From Zoogloea sp041911615 (lineage in GTDB: Bacteria; Pseudomonadota; Gammaproteobacteria; Burkholderiales; Rhodocyclaceae), in the NCBI RefSeq assembly GCF_041911615.1, contig NZ_JAYROR010000107.1:1-64000 (forward strand): a stretch of DNA of 64,000 nucleotides, given 5' to 3'. The position numbers and the translations under genes were made by a program. Shown piece by piece: positions 57,333-64,000 of the stretch. A model generated the notes under the pieces. It was not told where the DNA came from, did no database searches, and saw only the letters and a list, made by a program, of their open reading frames with translations. The first letter of the stretch is position 1. Each line of letters begins with the position of its first letter.

Positions 57333-58654
57333 TCAAGCCTGGGCGAGCTCGGACAACGGAGCCAGGGTTGGACAGGCGGCGACGCGGGCGCCGGGAACGT
57401 CGTCAAGCAACGCGGTCGCCACCGTCGCGTCGATGCGGCCGGCGGCGACCAGATCGCGCATGAAACGGCCGACCTCGTGGTCGCCCAGCCCCTGACGGTA
57501 GGGGCGCTGCTGCACCATGGCCTGGAAGATGTCGGCGACGCGCAGGATGTGCGCCTCGAAGGGCATCTCGTCGGCGGTAAGGTGGAAGGGATAGCCGCTG
57601 CCGTCGGGCTCTTCGTGGTGGTAGGCGGCCCAGCGGGCGATGGCCTCGAAGCCCCGGATGTTGCGCAGGATCTGGAAGGTCTCGTAGCTGTGGGTGTTGA
57701 TGATCTTGCGCTCGCGGGTATCGAGCCGGCCGGGCTTGTCGAGGATTTCGTCGGGCACCCGCAGCTTGCCCAGATCGTGCAGCAGACCGGCGATCTCGAG
57801 GGCGTCGTGGCTCGCGGGCGGCACGTCCAGGCGTTCGGCGAGTAGGCGCGCCAGGCGCGACACGCCGAGGGAGTGCTCGGCGGTGAAGGGGCTCTTGGCG
57901 TCCACGATGCGCGCGAAGAGGGCCGCGAGCTGCTTCAATTCGGTCGGATCGGCGGGGGCGCCGCCCTGGGCCAGCAGGTCGCTCAGGCGGGCCTGGATGG
58001 CGCGGGGCTCGAGCATCAGCCAGAAGGCCTCGGCGCGCGACGCGTCGAGGAACAGCTCGACCAGCGCCGGCGAGAAATAGGTGCCGGCGTGCTCGGCGAT
58101 GCGGGCGCGGATGTCATCGGCGAACATCAGCAGCGAGTTGTCGGCGTAATGGGGCGCGGCCAGGCTCCCCCGCTTCGCCAGCGAAGCCGAACGCCGTTCA
58201 GCAGCGAGTTGTCGGCGTAATGGGGCGCGGCCAGGGCATCGACGCGGTCCACCAGGTAGATCAGATTGGCGGTGCGCAGCACCGGGGCGTCGAGCCCGGC
58301 GTGGGGCAGTTGGTCCCAGCGGGTGTGGTGATAGCGCACCGGCAGCGCCATGCCCGCAAAGGGCGCGAAACCCTTGAGCAGCGCGTGGCCCACCTGACAA
58401 TGAACCTGCGAGCCGTCCCAGTCGAACTGGGCGACGAGGTGGTGGTGGATGCGGGTGGACGACACCCCGATGTCGTGGAGCATACCCACGTCAAACAGGA
58501 AACCCACCTCCCCTTCGGCCAGGCCGAGCACGCGCCCGCACTCGGCGGCCATCAGGCCGACCCGCTTGCCGTGGGCGACGTCGTCGACGCCAACCAGATC
58601 GAGCGCTTCCGACAGGGCATAGATGACGTGGCGGAGATCGGCGGTGACGGTCAT
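57333..58654 (-). pseudogene. HD-GYP c-di-GMP phosphodiesterase gene broken by a 71-bp insertion
   Basis: The N-terminal part (ATG 58654 to ~58200) has an HD-type module: HGKRVGLMAAECG...FLFDVGMLHDIG and HHTRWDQLPH. The C-terminal part (58134 to 57333) has a full HD-GYP domain: LLHDLGKLRVPDEIL, NTHSYETFQIL, YHHEEPDGSGYP and VADIFQAMVQQRPYR. The two parts are in different frames. The sequence encoding AAPHYADNSLL occurs twice, in copies 71 bases apart, and removal of 71 bases restores one continuous protein of about 415 residues. As it stands, the N-terminal frame ends after ~21 extra residues. Otherwise no decay is seen, so the event looks recent, or it is a phase-variation state or an assembly error. 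Confidence 0.85.
58127..58235. repeat. 38-bp direct repeat with 33-bp spacer inside the HD-GYP gene
   Basis: Copies at 58127-58164 and 58198-58235 are identical over 38 bases. The 33-base spacer holds a perfect hairpin GCTTCGC-CA-GCGAAGC at 58172-58187. The repeat unit is 71 bases, so gain or loss shifts the frame. Confidence 0.9.
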
Positions 58655-58808
58655 TTGGCTCACCTCGTGGCGAGGGTCGGGAGGACATTCCGGTTAACGT
58701 CCCCGGCCCCGGCGGACTGAAGCCCGCAGCGGGCGGCGTCGACGGCAAAAAAAACGGCGCCCCGCGAAGGGCGCCGCAAGATTGCGAACGAGAAACGGTG
58801 CGGCGCCG

Positions 58809-59195
58809 TCAGCGCAGGGTGGCGAGATAGGCCAGCAGATCGGCGCGCTCGGCGCCGCTGGCAAGGCCGTCGTACTTCATCTTGCCGCCCGGCACGAACT
58901 TCTTGGGCGCGGCCACGTAGGCGTCGATCTTGTCCGGCGTCCACAACACGCCGCTGGCCTTGAGGGCGTCGGAGTAGGTGGCGTCGGCCACCGTGGCGGC
59001 CTTGCGGCCGACCACCCCGAACATGCTCGGACCCTTCTTGTTCTTGCCCTCGCGCACGCTGTGGCATTCGGCGCACTCGGTGGCGAACACGTCCTTGCCC
59101 TTCTCCACGTCGCCGGCCGCGAGGGCCGGACGGACGAGACCGCCGGCCAGCACGGCCAGCACCACGGCGGGCAGACTGCGGAAGATGGCTTTCAT
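58809..59195 (-). CDS. Class I periplasmic cytochrome c
   Basis: A 128-residue protein with a signal peptide (cleavage probably after ALA at residue 27) and one heme site CAECH (Cys41, Cys44, His45). The distal Met is likely in PGGKMKYDG. It resembles small c-type cytochromes of the c550/c552 kind with the fold ending LLAYLATLR. The start at 59195 is supported by a GGAG seven bases upstream. It is the last gene of a three-gene unit with the porin-cytochrome and b561, and lies 13 bases after the former. It would carry electrons through the periplasm. Confidence 0.93.
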   Translation of the reverse strand: MKAIFRSLPAVVLAVLAGGLVRPALAAGDVEKGKDVFATECAECHSVREGKNKKGPSMFGVVGRKAATVADATYSDALKASGVLWTPDKIDAYVAAPKKFVPGGKMKYDGLASGAERADLLAYLATLR

Positions 59196-59208
59196 GGTCA
59201 TGCTCCGC

Positions 59209-60579
59209 TCAGAACGAGGTCCACGCGAAGAGGAACAGCGTGTTGTTGTCCTTCGCGTTGCGGCCGGTGCCGTCGTAGTCGTTCTTGGCGCCGTTGAACT
59301 TGGTGTACATCGTGTACTGGGCGCCCAGGCGCAGGTTGGCCCACGGCGCGCCGAACGAGGCTTCCTTGCCCCACGGGGTGTAGTCGGCCTGCAGGATGTA
59401 GCCCGCGCTGTTGGGCGAACCGGTGGACGAGAAGTCGTAGCGGGTTGCATCGGCGGTGCCGGTGGTCAGGAAGCGGCCGATGGTGGCGCCCCAGGTCTGG
59501 TCGTAGTGATACGAGGTGCTCAGCTTGAACTCGTTGAGGCGCGCCTTGCGGTTGTCGGCCTCGCCGGCATCGAACAGCTGGTTGAGGGTCTGACGCTCGC
59601 GGATGAAGCTGGTGTTCACCGTCGCCACGTGCTTGCGGGTACCGAGGAACTGGTACGACGCATCCACGCCCACGTCGTTGTAGCGGTTGCTGCCGGTTTC
59701 GCCGCGCGGGGTGATCGACGAGTTGAGGCCGAACACACCGACGTTGAAGGCCTGCTTCTTCAGATCCTGGAACAGCGCGAGGCGCCAGTAGGCGGAGCTG
59801 CTGCCGAGTTTGCCCGGATCGTCCGCGCGGCCCACGCCGAACTTGCTCTGCATGGTCGGCGAGAGGGTGCGGTAGGTGCCCAGCTCGGCATACACGAGGT
59901 TGTTCCAGAAGGCGTAGGCCGACAGGCCGGCAACGCGCTGCTCGAGGCCGCCGTTGATCATCGTGGCGGCGTCGCCGAGGCCGAAGGCCAGCGGCGAGGC
60001 GGTATACGGGAAGCCCCACACCGGCATGGTGTTGAAGGGGTCCTGCACGCCCGGGTTGTTGTTGAGCGACAGGCCGACGATGGTCTCCTTGCCGGCCAGG
60101 TCGAAGGTGTGGGCGGCGCGGATGTCCACCTGGTCGAGGGCGGTGCTCCGGCCGACGCCGTCGTAGGTGGCCTGGATGAAGGCGCCGATCTTGTCGGACA
60201 GGCGGCCGGCGAGGAACAGCGAGGCTTCGTCGAGGGCCAGGTTCTTGTTGACGCTGGCGGTGTCGGTGGGACGCTCGGCCTGATCCTTGCGGGTCTGGGT
60301 GTAGGAGCCGACGATCATCGCCGACAGGGGCACCTTGCCACCCTTGCCGTCGGTCTCGGTGTAACCGCCGAGCTTGAACTTGATGCCGTAGGGCGTGAGC
60401 TGCGGGCCGAAGGCGCCCACGTGGCAGGCTGCGCAGTCGGCGCCGGTCTGGCGGGCGAAACTGGGCACGGCATGGGCCGCGGGCGCCGCGGCGAGCAGGC
60501 CGAGCGCCGTCAGCAGGCCGGCGCCGGCATGGCGAAATGCGGACAGGCGGAAGCGCCGTCCGGTATCGAGCGGGTTCAT
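59209..60579 (-). CDS. Outer-membrane porin-cytochrome fusion, Cyc2-like
   Basis: A 456-residue protein with a signal peptide (cleavage after AHA37), a single N-terminal heme motif CAACH (Cys49, Cys52, His53) in a FARQTGADC context, the LTPYGIKFKLGGYT segment, and then a long region of alternating aromatic/hydrophobic strands ending in WTSF, typical of an outer-membrane beta-barrel. A one-heme N-terminal domain plugged in a 16-strand barrel is the architecture of Cyc2, which oxidises Fe(II) outside the cell; a different donor or acceptor is equally possible. The ATG at 60579 fits a GAGG ribosome site better than the ATG two codons upstream. It lies between b561 and cytochrome c genes. Confidence 0.8.
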   Translation of the reverse strand: MNPLDTGRRFRLSAFRHAGAGLLTALGLLAAAPAAHAVPSFARQTGADCAACHVGAFGPQLTPYGIKFKLGGYTETDGKGGKVPLSAMIVGSYTQTRKDQAERPTDTASVNKNLALDEASLFLAGRLSDKIGAFIQATYDGVGRSTALDQVDIRAAHTFDLAGKETIVGLSLNNNPGVQDPFNTMPVWGFPYTASPLAFGLGDAATMINGGLEQRVAGLSAYAFWNNLVYAELGTYRTLSPTMQSKFGVGRADDPGKLGSSSAYWRLALFQDLKKQAFNVGVFGLNSSITPRGETGSNRYNDVGVDASYQFLGTRKHVATVNTSFIRERQTLNQLFDAGEADNRKARLNEFKLSTSYHYDQTWGATIGRFLTTGTADATRYDFSSTGSPNSAGYILQADYTPWGKEASFGAPWANLRLGAQYTMYTKFNGAKNDYDGTGRNAKDNNTLFLFAWTSF

Positions 60580-60625
60580 GGTCATCCTCTTTTTTTGGGT
60601 GGCAAGAAAAAACGGGGGGCGGCGC

Positions 60626-61195
60626 TCAGGGCCGGCGGTCGAGCCAGGCCGGCAGCATGGCGCGCAGGACGCGGTCCTGCTTCACGAAGTGATGGAACAG
60701 CGCGGCCGCCGCGTGCACGCCGACGAGGCCGATCAACAGCCAGGCGGCGCCCTCGTGGTATTCGGCGAAGGCGTCGCCCAGGTCCTCGTCCTGCTCCACC
60801 AGCGGCGGCAGGGTGACGAGGCCGAAGAAGCTCACCGGCTTGCCGTTGGCGCTGGAGAGCGCCCAGCCGATCAGCGGCAGGGCGAACAGCAGGGCGTACA
60901 GCGCCAGGTGGGTGGCGCTCGCGGCCAGCCGGGCCAAGGGCGACATCTCGGCCGACGGCGGCAGCGGCCGGCGGGCCAGCCGCACGCCCAGCCGCAGCAG
61001 CGTCAGCAGCAGAATGCCGAGGCCGAGGCTGCGGTGCAGGTTGATGAGGGCGGTGCGCACCGCTTTCTCGTCGATGCCTTCGCGCACGAAGGCGATGCCG
61101 ACCACCAGCGCGATCAGCGCGAGGGTGGCCCAGTGCAGGAAGATCAGCGCGGCGGGGCGGCGCACGCCGGCGGCAGGAATGGCTTGTCCGATCAT
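60626..61195 (-). CDS. Cytochrome b561 family inner-membrane protein
   Basis: A 189-residue, four-helix b561/CybB-type protein. Likely heme ligands are His21 (FLHWATL), His54 (LHRSLG), a His in ATHLALYALLFALP and the histidines in GVHAAAALFHHF. It binds two b-hemes and moves electrons between the quinone pool and the periplasm. It precedes the porin-cytochrome gene by 46 bases, which include a run of six T on the minus strand but no strong hairpin. Confidence 0.9.
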   Translation of the reverse strand: MIGQAIPAAGVRRPAALIFLHWATLALIALVVGIAFVREGIDEKAVRTALINLHRSLGLGILLLTLLRLGVRLARRPLPPSAEMSPLARLAASATHLALYALLFALPLIGWALSSANGKPVSFFGLVTLPPLVEQDEDLGDAFAEYHEGAAWLLIGLVGVHAAAALFHHFVKQDRVLRAMLPAWLDRRP

Positions 61196-61306
61196 GGTCT
61201 GGCTATCCGGGGCGGAAAACGTCCGGACCTTACCGCCGCCAAACCTTCAATTGCCTGACAATGCCGCCCCGCCGGACGGTGGACACATCCTGCAACCCGG
61301 CCGCGT

Positions 61307-62695
61307 TCAGGCCCGCGGCTGGGGCGGGAAGTCGATCCGGAAGCGGGCGCCCCGGCCGTCGGCCCCGTCGCCCACCACCACGCTGGCGGCATGGCGCTCG
61401 GCCACCTCGCGGACGATGGCGAGCCCCAGCCCGGTGCCCTCCACGCCGGCGCTGCCGATGCGATAGAAACGCTCGAAGATGCGCTCGCGCTCGTCCGGCG
61501 GAATCCCCGGGCCGTCGTCCTCCACCTCGACGAAGGCCTCGCCGGCCTCGCCGATGCCGCAGCGGGCGGTCACCCGCCCACTGGCCGGGGTATAGGCGAT
61601 GGCGTTCTCGATGAGGTTGGCGACCATTTCGCGCAACATCCAGCGCGAGCCCTCCACCGTCACCGGCGCGGTCTCGAAGCCCAGGTCGATGCCCTTGGCC
61701 AGCGCCGCGTCGAGCAGGTCGGAGGCGGCATCTTCGAGCAGGCAGGCCAGATCCACCGGGCGGTGGTCGCTGATCATCGCCCCCTGCGACGACGAACGCG
61801 CCAGGGCCAGCATCTGGTGGGTGAAGTGGGCCAGCCGGCGGGTGGCGTCGCGCAGGCGCGCGATGCGCGGGCGGGCGTCCTCGGGCAGCGCCTCGACGGC
61901 CAGCTCGAGCTGGGTCTGCAGGCCCGCCAGCGGGGTGCGCAGCTGGTGGGCGGCGTTCGAGAGAAACGCCTGCTGGGCCCGTCCGGCGTTGTCCAGGTGG
62001 GCCATCAGGCGATTGATGGCGCGCACCAGCGGACCAGCCTCGCCGGGCACCTCGTGCTCCGGCAGCGGACTGAAATCACCCGGCCCGCGCCGCCCGATGC
62101 GTTCGCCCAGGGCGTCCAGCGGCTTGAGCGCGAAACGCACGCCGAAGTACACCAGCAGCAGCGCCACGACGATCAGCAGCAGGTTGGGCCACAGGATCGC
62201 GAAGAAGATCTGGCGCGCCGCGCGCGTACGCTTGACGGTGGTCTCGGCGACGATCACCGTGGCCGCCATGGCCGGGCTCTCGTAGCGGAAACTGGCCACC
62301 CGGCGCAGCACCCCGCCCAGCACCGCGTCGTCGAGCACGGTGCGGTTGGCCACCTCGGGGCGCGGCAGGGCAAGCAGCTCGGCGTCGCCCGCCACCACCT
62401 TGCCGTGGTCGTCGAAGACCACGTACTGCACCTTGTCGTCGGTGTCCGAGCGCAGGATCTCGTCGGCCGCCGGCGGCACGTCCACCTCCACGTCGAGGTC
62501 GTCGTCGTCCCGTTCGAGGCGGGTCACCAGCGACACCACGGTGCTGGTCAGCGCGTTGTCGTAGGCCTCGCTGGCGATGCCCACCGCCGACCGATAGTCC
62601 ACCACCATGCTGATGCCCATCACCACCAGCAGCGGCCACGAGATGAAAGTCAGCAGGCGCCGGCGCAGGGTGCGGGCTTCAGGTCGCCGGCCCAT
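61307..62695 (-). CDS. Sensor histidine kinase, TctE-like
   Basis: A 462-residue membrane kinase. Two membrane helices (~residues 15-35 and ~165-190) frame a periplasmic sensor resembling the two-component-kinase N-terminal domain of TctE. The H-box is LSNAAHQLRTPLAGL, the N-box NLIENAIAYTP, G1 DDGPGIPPDE and G2 GTGLGLAI. The start at 62695 overlaps the response regulator stop by 17 bases. The TctE family senses tricarboxylates, but the ligand here is unknown. Confidence 0.9.
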   Translation of the reverse strand: MGRRPEARTLRRRLLTFISWPLLVVMGISMVVDYRSAVGIASEAYDNALTSTVVSLVTRLERDDDDLDVEVDVPPAADEILRSDTDDKVQYVVFDDHGKVVAGDAELLALPRPEVANRTVLDDAVLGGVLRRVASFRYESPAMAATVIVAETTVKRTRAARQIFFAILWPNLLLIVVALLLVYFGVRFALKPLDALGERIGRRGPGDFSPLPEHEVPGEAGPLVRAINRLMAHLDNAGRAQQAFLSNAAHQLRTPLAGLQTQLELAVEALPEDARPRIARLRDATRRLAHFTHQMLALARSSSQGAMISDHRPVDLACLLEDAASDLLDAALAKGIDLGFETAPVTVEGSRWMLREMVANLIENAIAYTPASGRVTARCGIGEAGEAFVEVEDDGPGIPPDERERIFERFYRIGSAGVEGTGLGLAIVREVAERHAASVVVGDGADGRGARFRIDFPPQPRA

Positions 62696-63365
62696 CGCCG
62701 CCCTCCTCCTCGATGCGATAGCCGATGCCGCGCACGGTGCGGATGCCCACGCCGCGGCCGGCGAGCTTGGCACGCAAGCGCGACACGTAGATCTCGACCG
62801 CGTTGGGGGTGATCTCCTTGTCCCACTGGCTCAGGCTGTCGGCCAGCTTCTGCTTGGGGACGACCCGCGGCACCGCCAGGGCGAGCTGTTCGAGCACGTT
62901 CCACTCGCGCCCGGTGAGCTCCAGCGCCTCGTCGCCGATGCGGGCGCTATGGCGCTGCACGTCGAGGGCCAGCGGCCCGACCGTCAGCACCAGGCTCGCC
63001 GCCGCCCGGCTGCGGCGGATCAGCGCGCGCACCCGGGCCAGCAGCTCGGGCAGCAGGAAGGGCTTGAGCAGGTAATCGTCGCCGCCCACGTCGAGGCCGA
63101 CGATGCGGTCGTCCAGCCCGTCGCGGGCGGTGAGGATCAGGATTGGCGTCAGCACGCCCCGGTGGCGCACCCGGCGGATCAGCTCCAGCCCGTCCATGCC
63201 CGGCAGGCCGATGTCGACGATCGCCAGATCGTAGGCCGTCAGACCCAGCGCGCCCTCGGCCGGCTCGGCGGCCCCCACGTGATCGACCTTGAAGCCTTCC
63301 CGCTCCAGCCCCTCGACCAAGCCCACGGCCAGGGTCAGATCGTCTTCCACCACCAATATGCGCAT
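62679..63365 (-). CDS. OmpR-family response regulator
   Basis: A 228-residue regulator. The receiver has the acidic pocket VVEDDL, phosphorylation site Asp51 (IVDIGLPGMDG) and Lys101 (YLLKPF). The C-terminal winged helix (~residues 128-222) carries LTGREWNVLEQLA and RTVRGIGYRIEE. It resembles QseB/TctD-type regulators. It is translated together with the kinase, and the next genes downstream are the electron-transfer genes. Confidence 0.93.
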   Translation of the reverse strand: MRILVVEDDLTLAVGLVEGLEREGFKVDHVGAAEPAEGALGLTAYDLAIVDIGLPGMDGLELIRRVRHRGVLTPILILTARDGLDDRIVGLDVGGDDYLLKPFLLPELLARVRALIRRSRAAASLVLTVGPLALDVQRHSARIGDEALELTGREWNVLEQLALAVPRVVPKQKLADSLSQWDKEITPNAVEIYVSRLRAKLAGRGVGIRTVRGIGYRIEEEGGDGPAT

Positions 63366-63389
63366 CGCGCCGCGCCTCCCCTTCGTGCG

Positions 63390-63818
63390 TCAGTGTTCGC
63401 CGTTCCAGAACCGCTCCATGGCGATGTAGGCGTAGGACGCCGACCAGCCGATCAGCAGCAGGCCGTTGAGCGCCTCGGCCCCCGCCACCAGGCGCAGGTC
63501 GCCGCCGGGCACCACGTCGCCGTAGCCCAGCGAGGTGTACGTCTCGGCCGAAAAATACAGCGACACGTCGAAACCGAAACGCGCCGAATCGCCCAGCGTG
63601 CCCAGCCCGGCGAAGCGCACCAGGCAGTAGATCGCCAGCGCGTAGAGGGCGATCTCGACCACGTGGGCGAGAAAGGCGGTGATGATGACCACGATCAGCT
63701 TCGCGCGCGGGCGGATCTGCACCTGCGGCAGCGCCAGTGACAGGCCGCGCAGCACCTCGTAGTGGATCAAAGTCGTCAGGACCAGGAGTCCCAGGCAGGT
63801 CAGGATGATGAGCAGCAT
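63390..63818 (-). CDS. Small two-pore-helix K+ channel-like protein
   Basis: A 142-residue membrane protein with helices at ~1-16, ~42-70 and ~110-130 and a pore loop TSLGYGDV (Thr95-Asp101), the selectivity-filter pattern of K+ channels (TxGYGD). The extra residue in the filter, TSLGYGD, is also seen in bacterial ion-channel-2 family proteins. It has no cytoplasmic regulatory domain. It lies 24 bases upstream of the response regulator on the same strand and may head that operon. Confidence 0.8.
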   Translation of the reverse strand: MLLIILTCLGLLVLTTLIHYEVLRGLSLALPQVQIRPRAKLIVVIITAFLAHVVEIALYALAIYCLVRFAGLGTLGDSARFGFDVSLYFSAETYTSLGYGDVVPGGDLRLVAGAEALNGLLLIGWSASYAYIAMERFWNGEH

Positions 63819-63933
63819 TCTGGATGGACGGCCAGCCGCGCCGGCGGCGTGTGAGGCGGGGCAAGGCCCCCGCGTGCGGGAATTCTGTCACGCCGGCGGC
63901 GGATCGGGCGCAAGGAAATGTTGGCCGCGGCCC

Positions 63934-64000
63934 TCAGTCGGCCCGGTGGGCGAGAATCATCAGGTTGCGCGGGGTCAGGGTGCGGTCGCAGAAGGTCCCC
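63934..64000 (-). CDS. C-terminal end of an unidentified gene (truncated by the window)
   Basis: On the minus strand, an open frame enters from beyond base 64000 and ends with a TGA at 63934. Only the last ~21 residues, with RTLTPRNLMILAHRAD at the end, are visible. The sequence is too short to name. It is separated from the K+ channel gene by 115 bases, so it would be upstream of it. Confidence 0.5.
   Translation of the reverse strand, partial: GTFCDRTLTPRNLMILAHRAD

Overview
The window is high-GC chromosomal DNA with dense, mostly housekeeping gene content. Gene content and protein character point to a betaproteobacterium, most likely Rhodocyclales (Azoarcus/Thauera/Zoogloea type). The pointers are LeuA of the LeuA2 type with a leucine-rich leader peptide, a one-domain PPK2, a pyruvate:ferredoxin oxidoreductase paired with a dihydroorotate-dehydrogenase-like protein, MaeB, and several c-di-GMP proteins. 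The taxonomic call is inference; no rRNA gene is present to settle it.

Layout. 1-520: remnant of an IS3-family transposase with an internal deletion. 707-3673: molybdenum cofactor operon moaA-mobA-moeA with overlapping reading frames. 3810-7798: unknown gene, ppk2, and a pabB-pabC fusion whose 3' end is itself a terminator. 7860-9253 (minus): orphan ParA ATPase with a histone-H1-like/ribbon-helix-helix partner, behind a perfect palindrome. 9391-11757: macrodomain protein, small Cys-containing protein (minus), metY. 11827-15362 (minus): leuA with leader peptide(s) and a PilZ-like protein. 15536-16827: thyA-folA. 16895-21210 (minus): Lys/Arg/Orn decarboxylase, dcd, small lipoprotein, apbC/mrp. 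21430-28653: metG, small membrane protein, SulP transporter, acylphosphatase, PAS-GGDEF-EAL protein. 28640-33813 (minus): cupin, dnaE, rhomboid protease. 34037-35089: GAF-like/GGDEF protein. 35097-38886 (minus): secreted small protein, quinone oxidoreductase, maeB. 39230-42878: second orphan ParA, then an MBOAT acyltransferase with an SGNH-like partner. 42898-45120 (minus): uvrD-type helicase. 45510-49318: small conserved-looking gene, yajC-secD-secF. 49395-53988 (minus): nifJ (PFOR) and its DHODH-like partner. 54443-56772: flavodoxin-like protein, KefB/YbaL-type antiporter. 56792-57274 (minus): cupin. 57333-58654 (minus): HD-GYP phosphodiesterase gene broken by a 71-bp partial duplication. 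58809-63818 (minus): K+ channel-like protein, OmpR/TctE-type two-component system, cytochrome b561, Cyc2-like outer-membrane porin-cytochrome and a small periplasmic cytochrome c.

The most interesting region is 58809-63365. Three consecutive co-directional genes encode a di-heme inner-membrane b561, an outer-membrane beta-barrel with one N-terminal c-heme (architecture of the Fe(II)-oxidising Cyc2 family) and a soluble c-type cytochrome, with a two-component system upstream on the same strand. Together they could carry electrons across the whole envelope. Other points of note are the 71-bp event in the HD-GYP gene, the leuA leader region with two possible leucine-rich leader peptides, the ParA/H1-RHH pair with its palindrome, and the terminator embedded in the pabBC coding end. 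The window also holds a full set of c-di-GMP functions: synthesis (two GGDEF proteins), degradation (EAL and a broken HD-GYP) and a possible receptor (PilZ-like).
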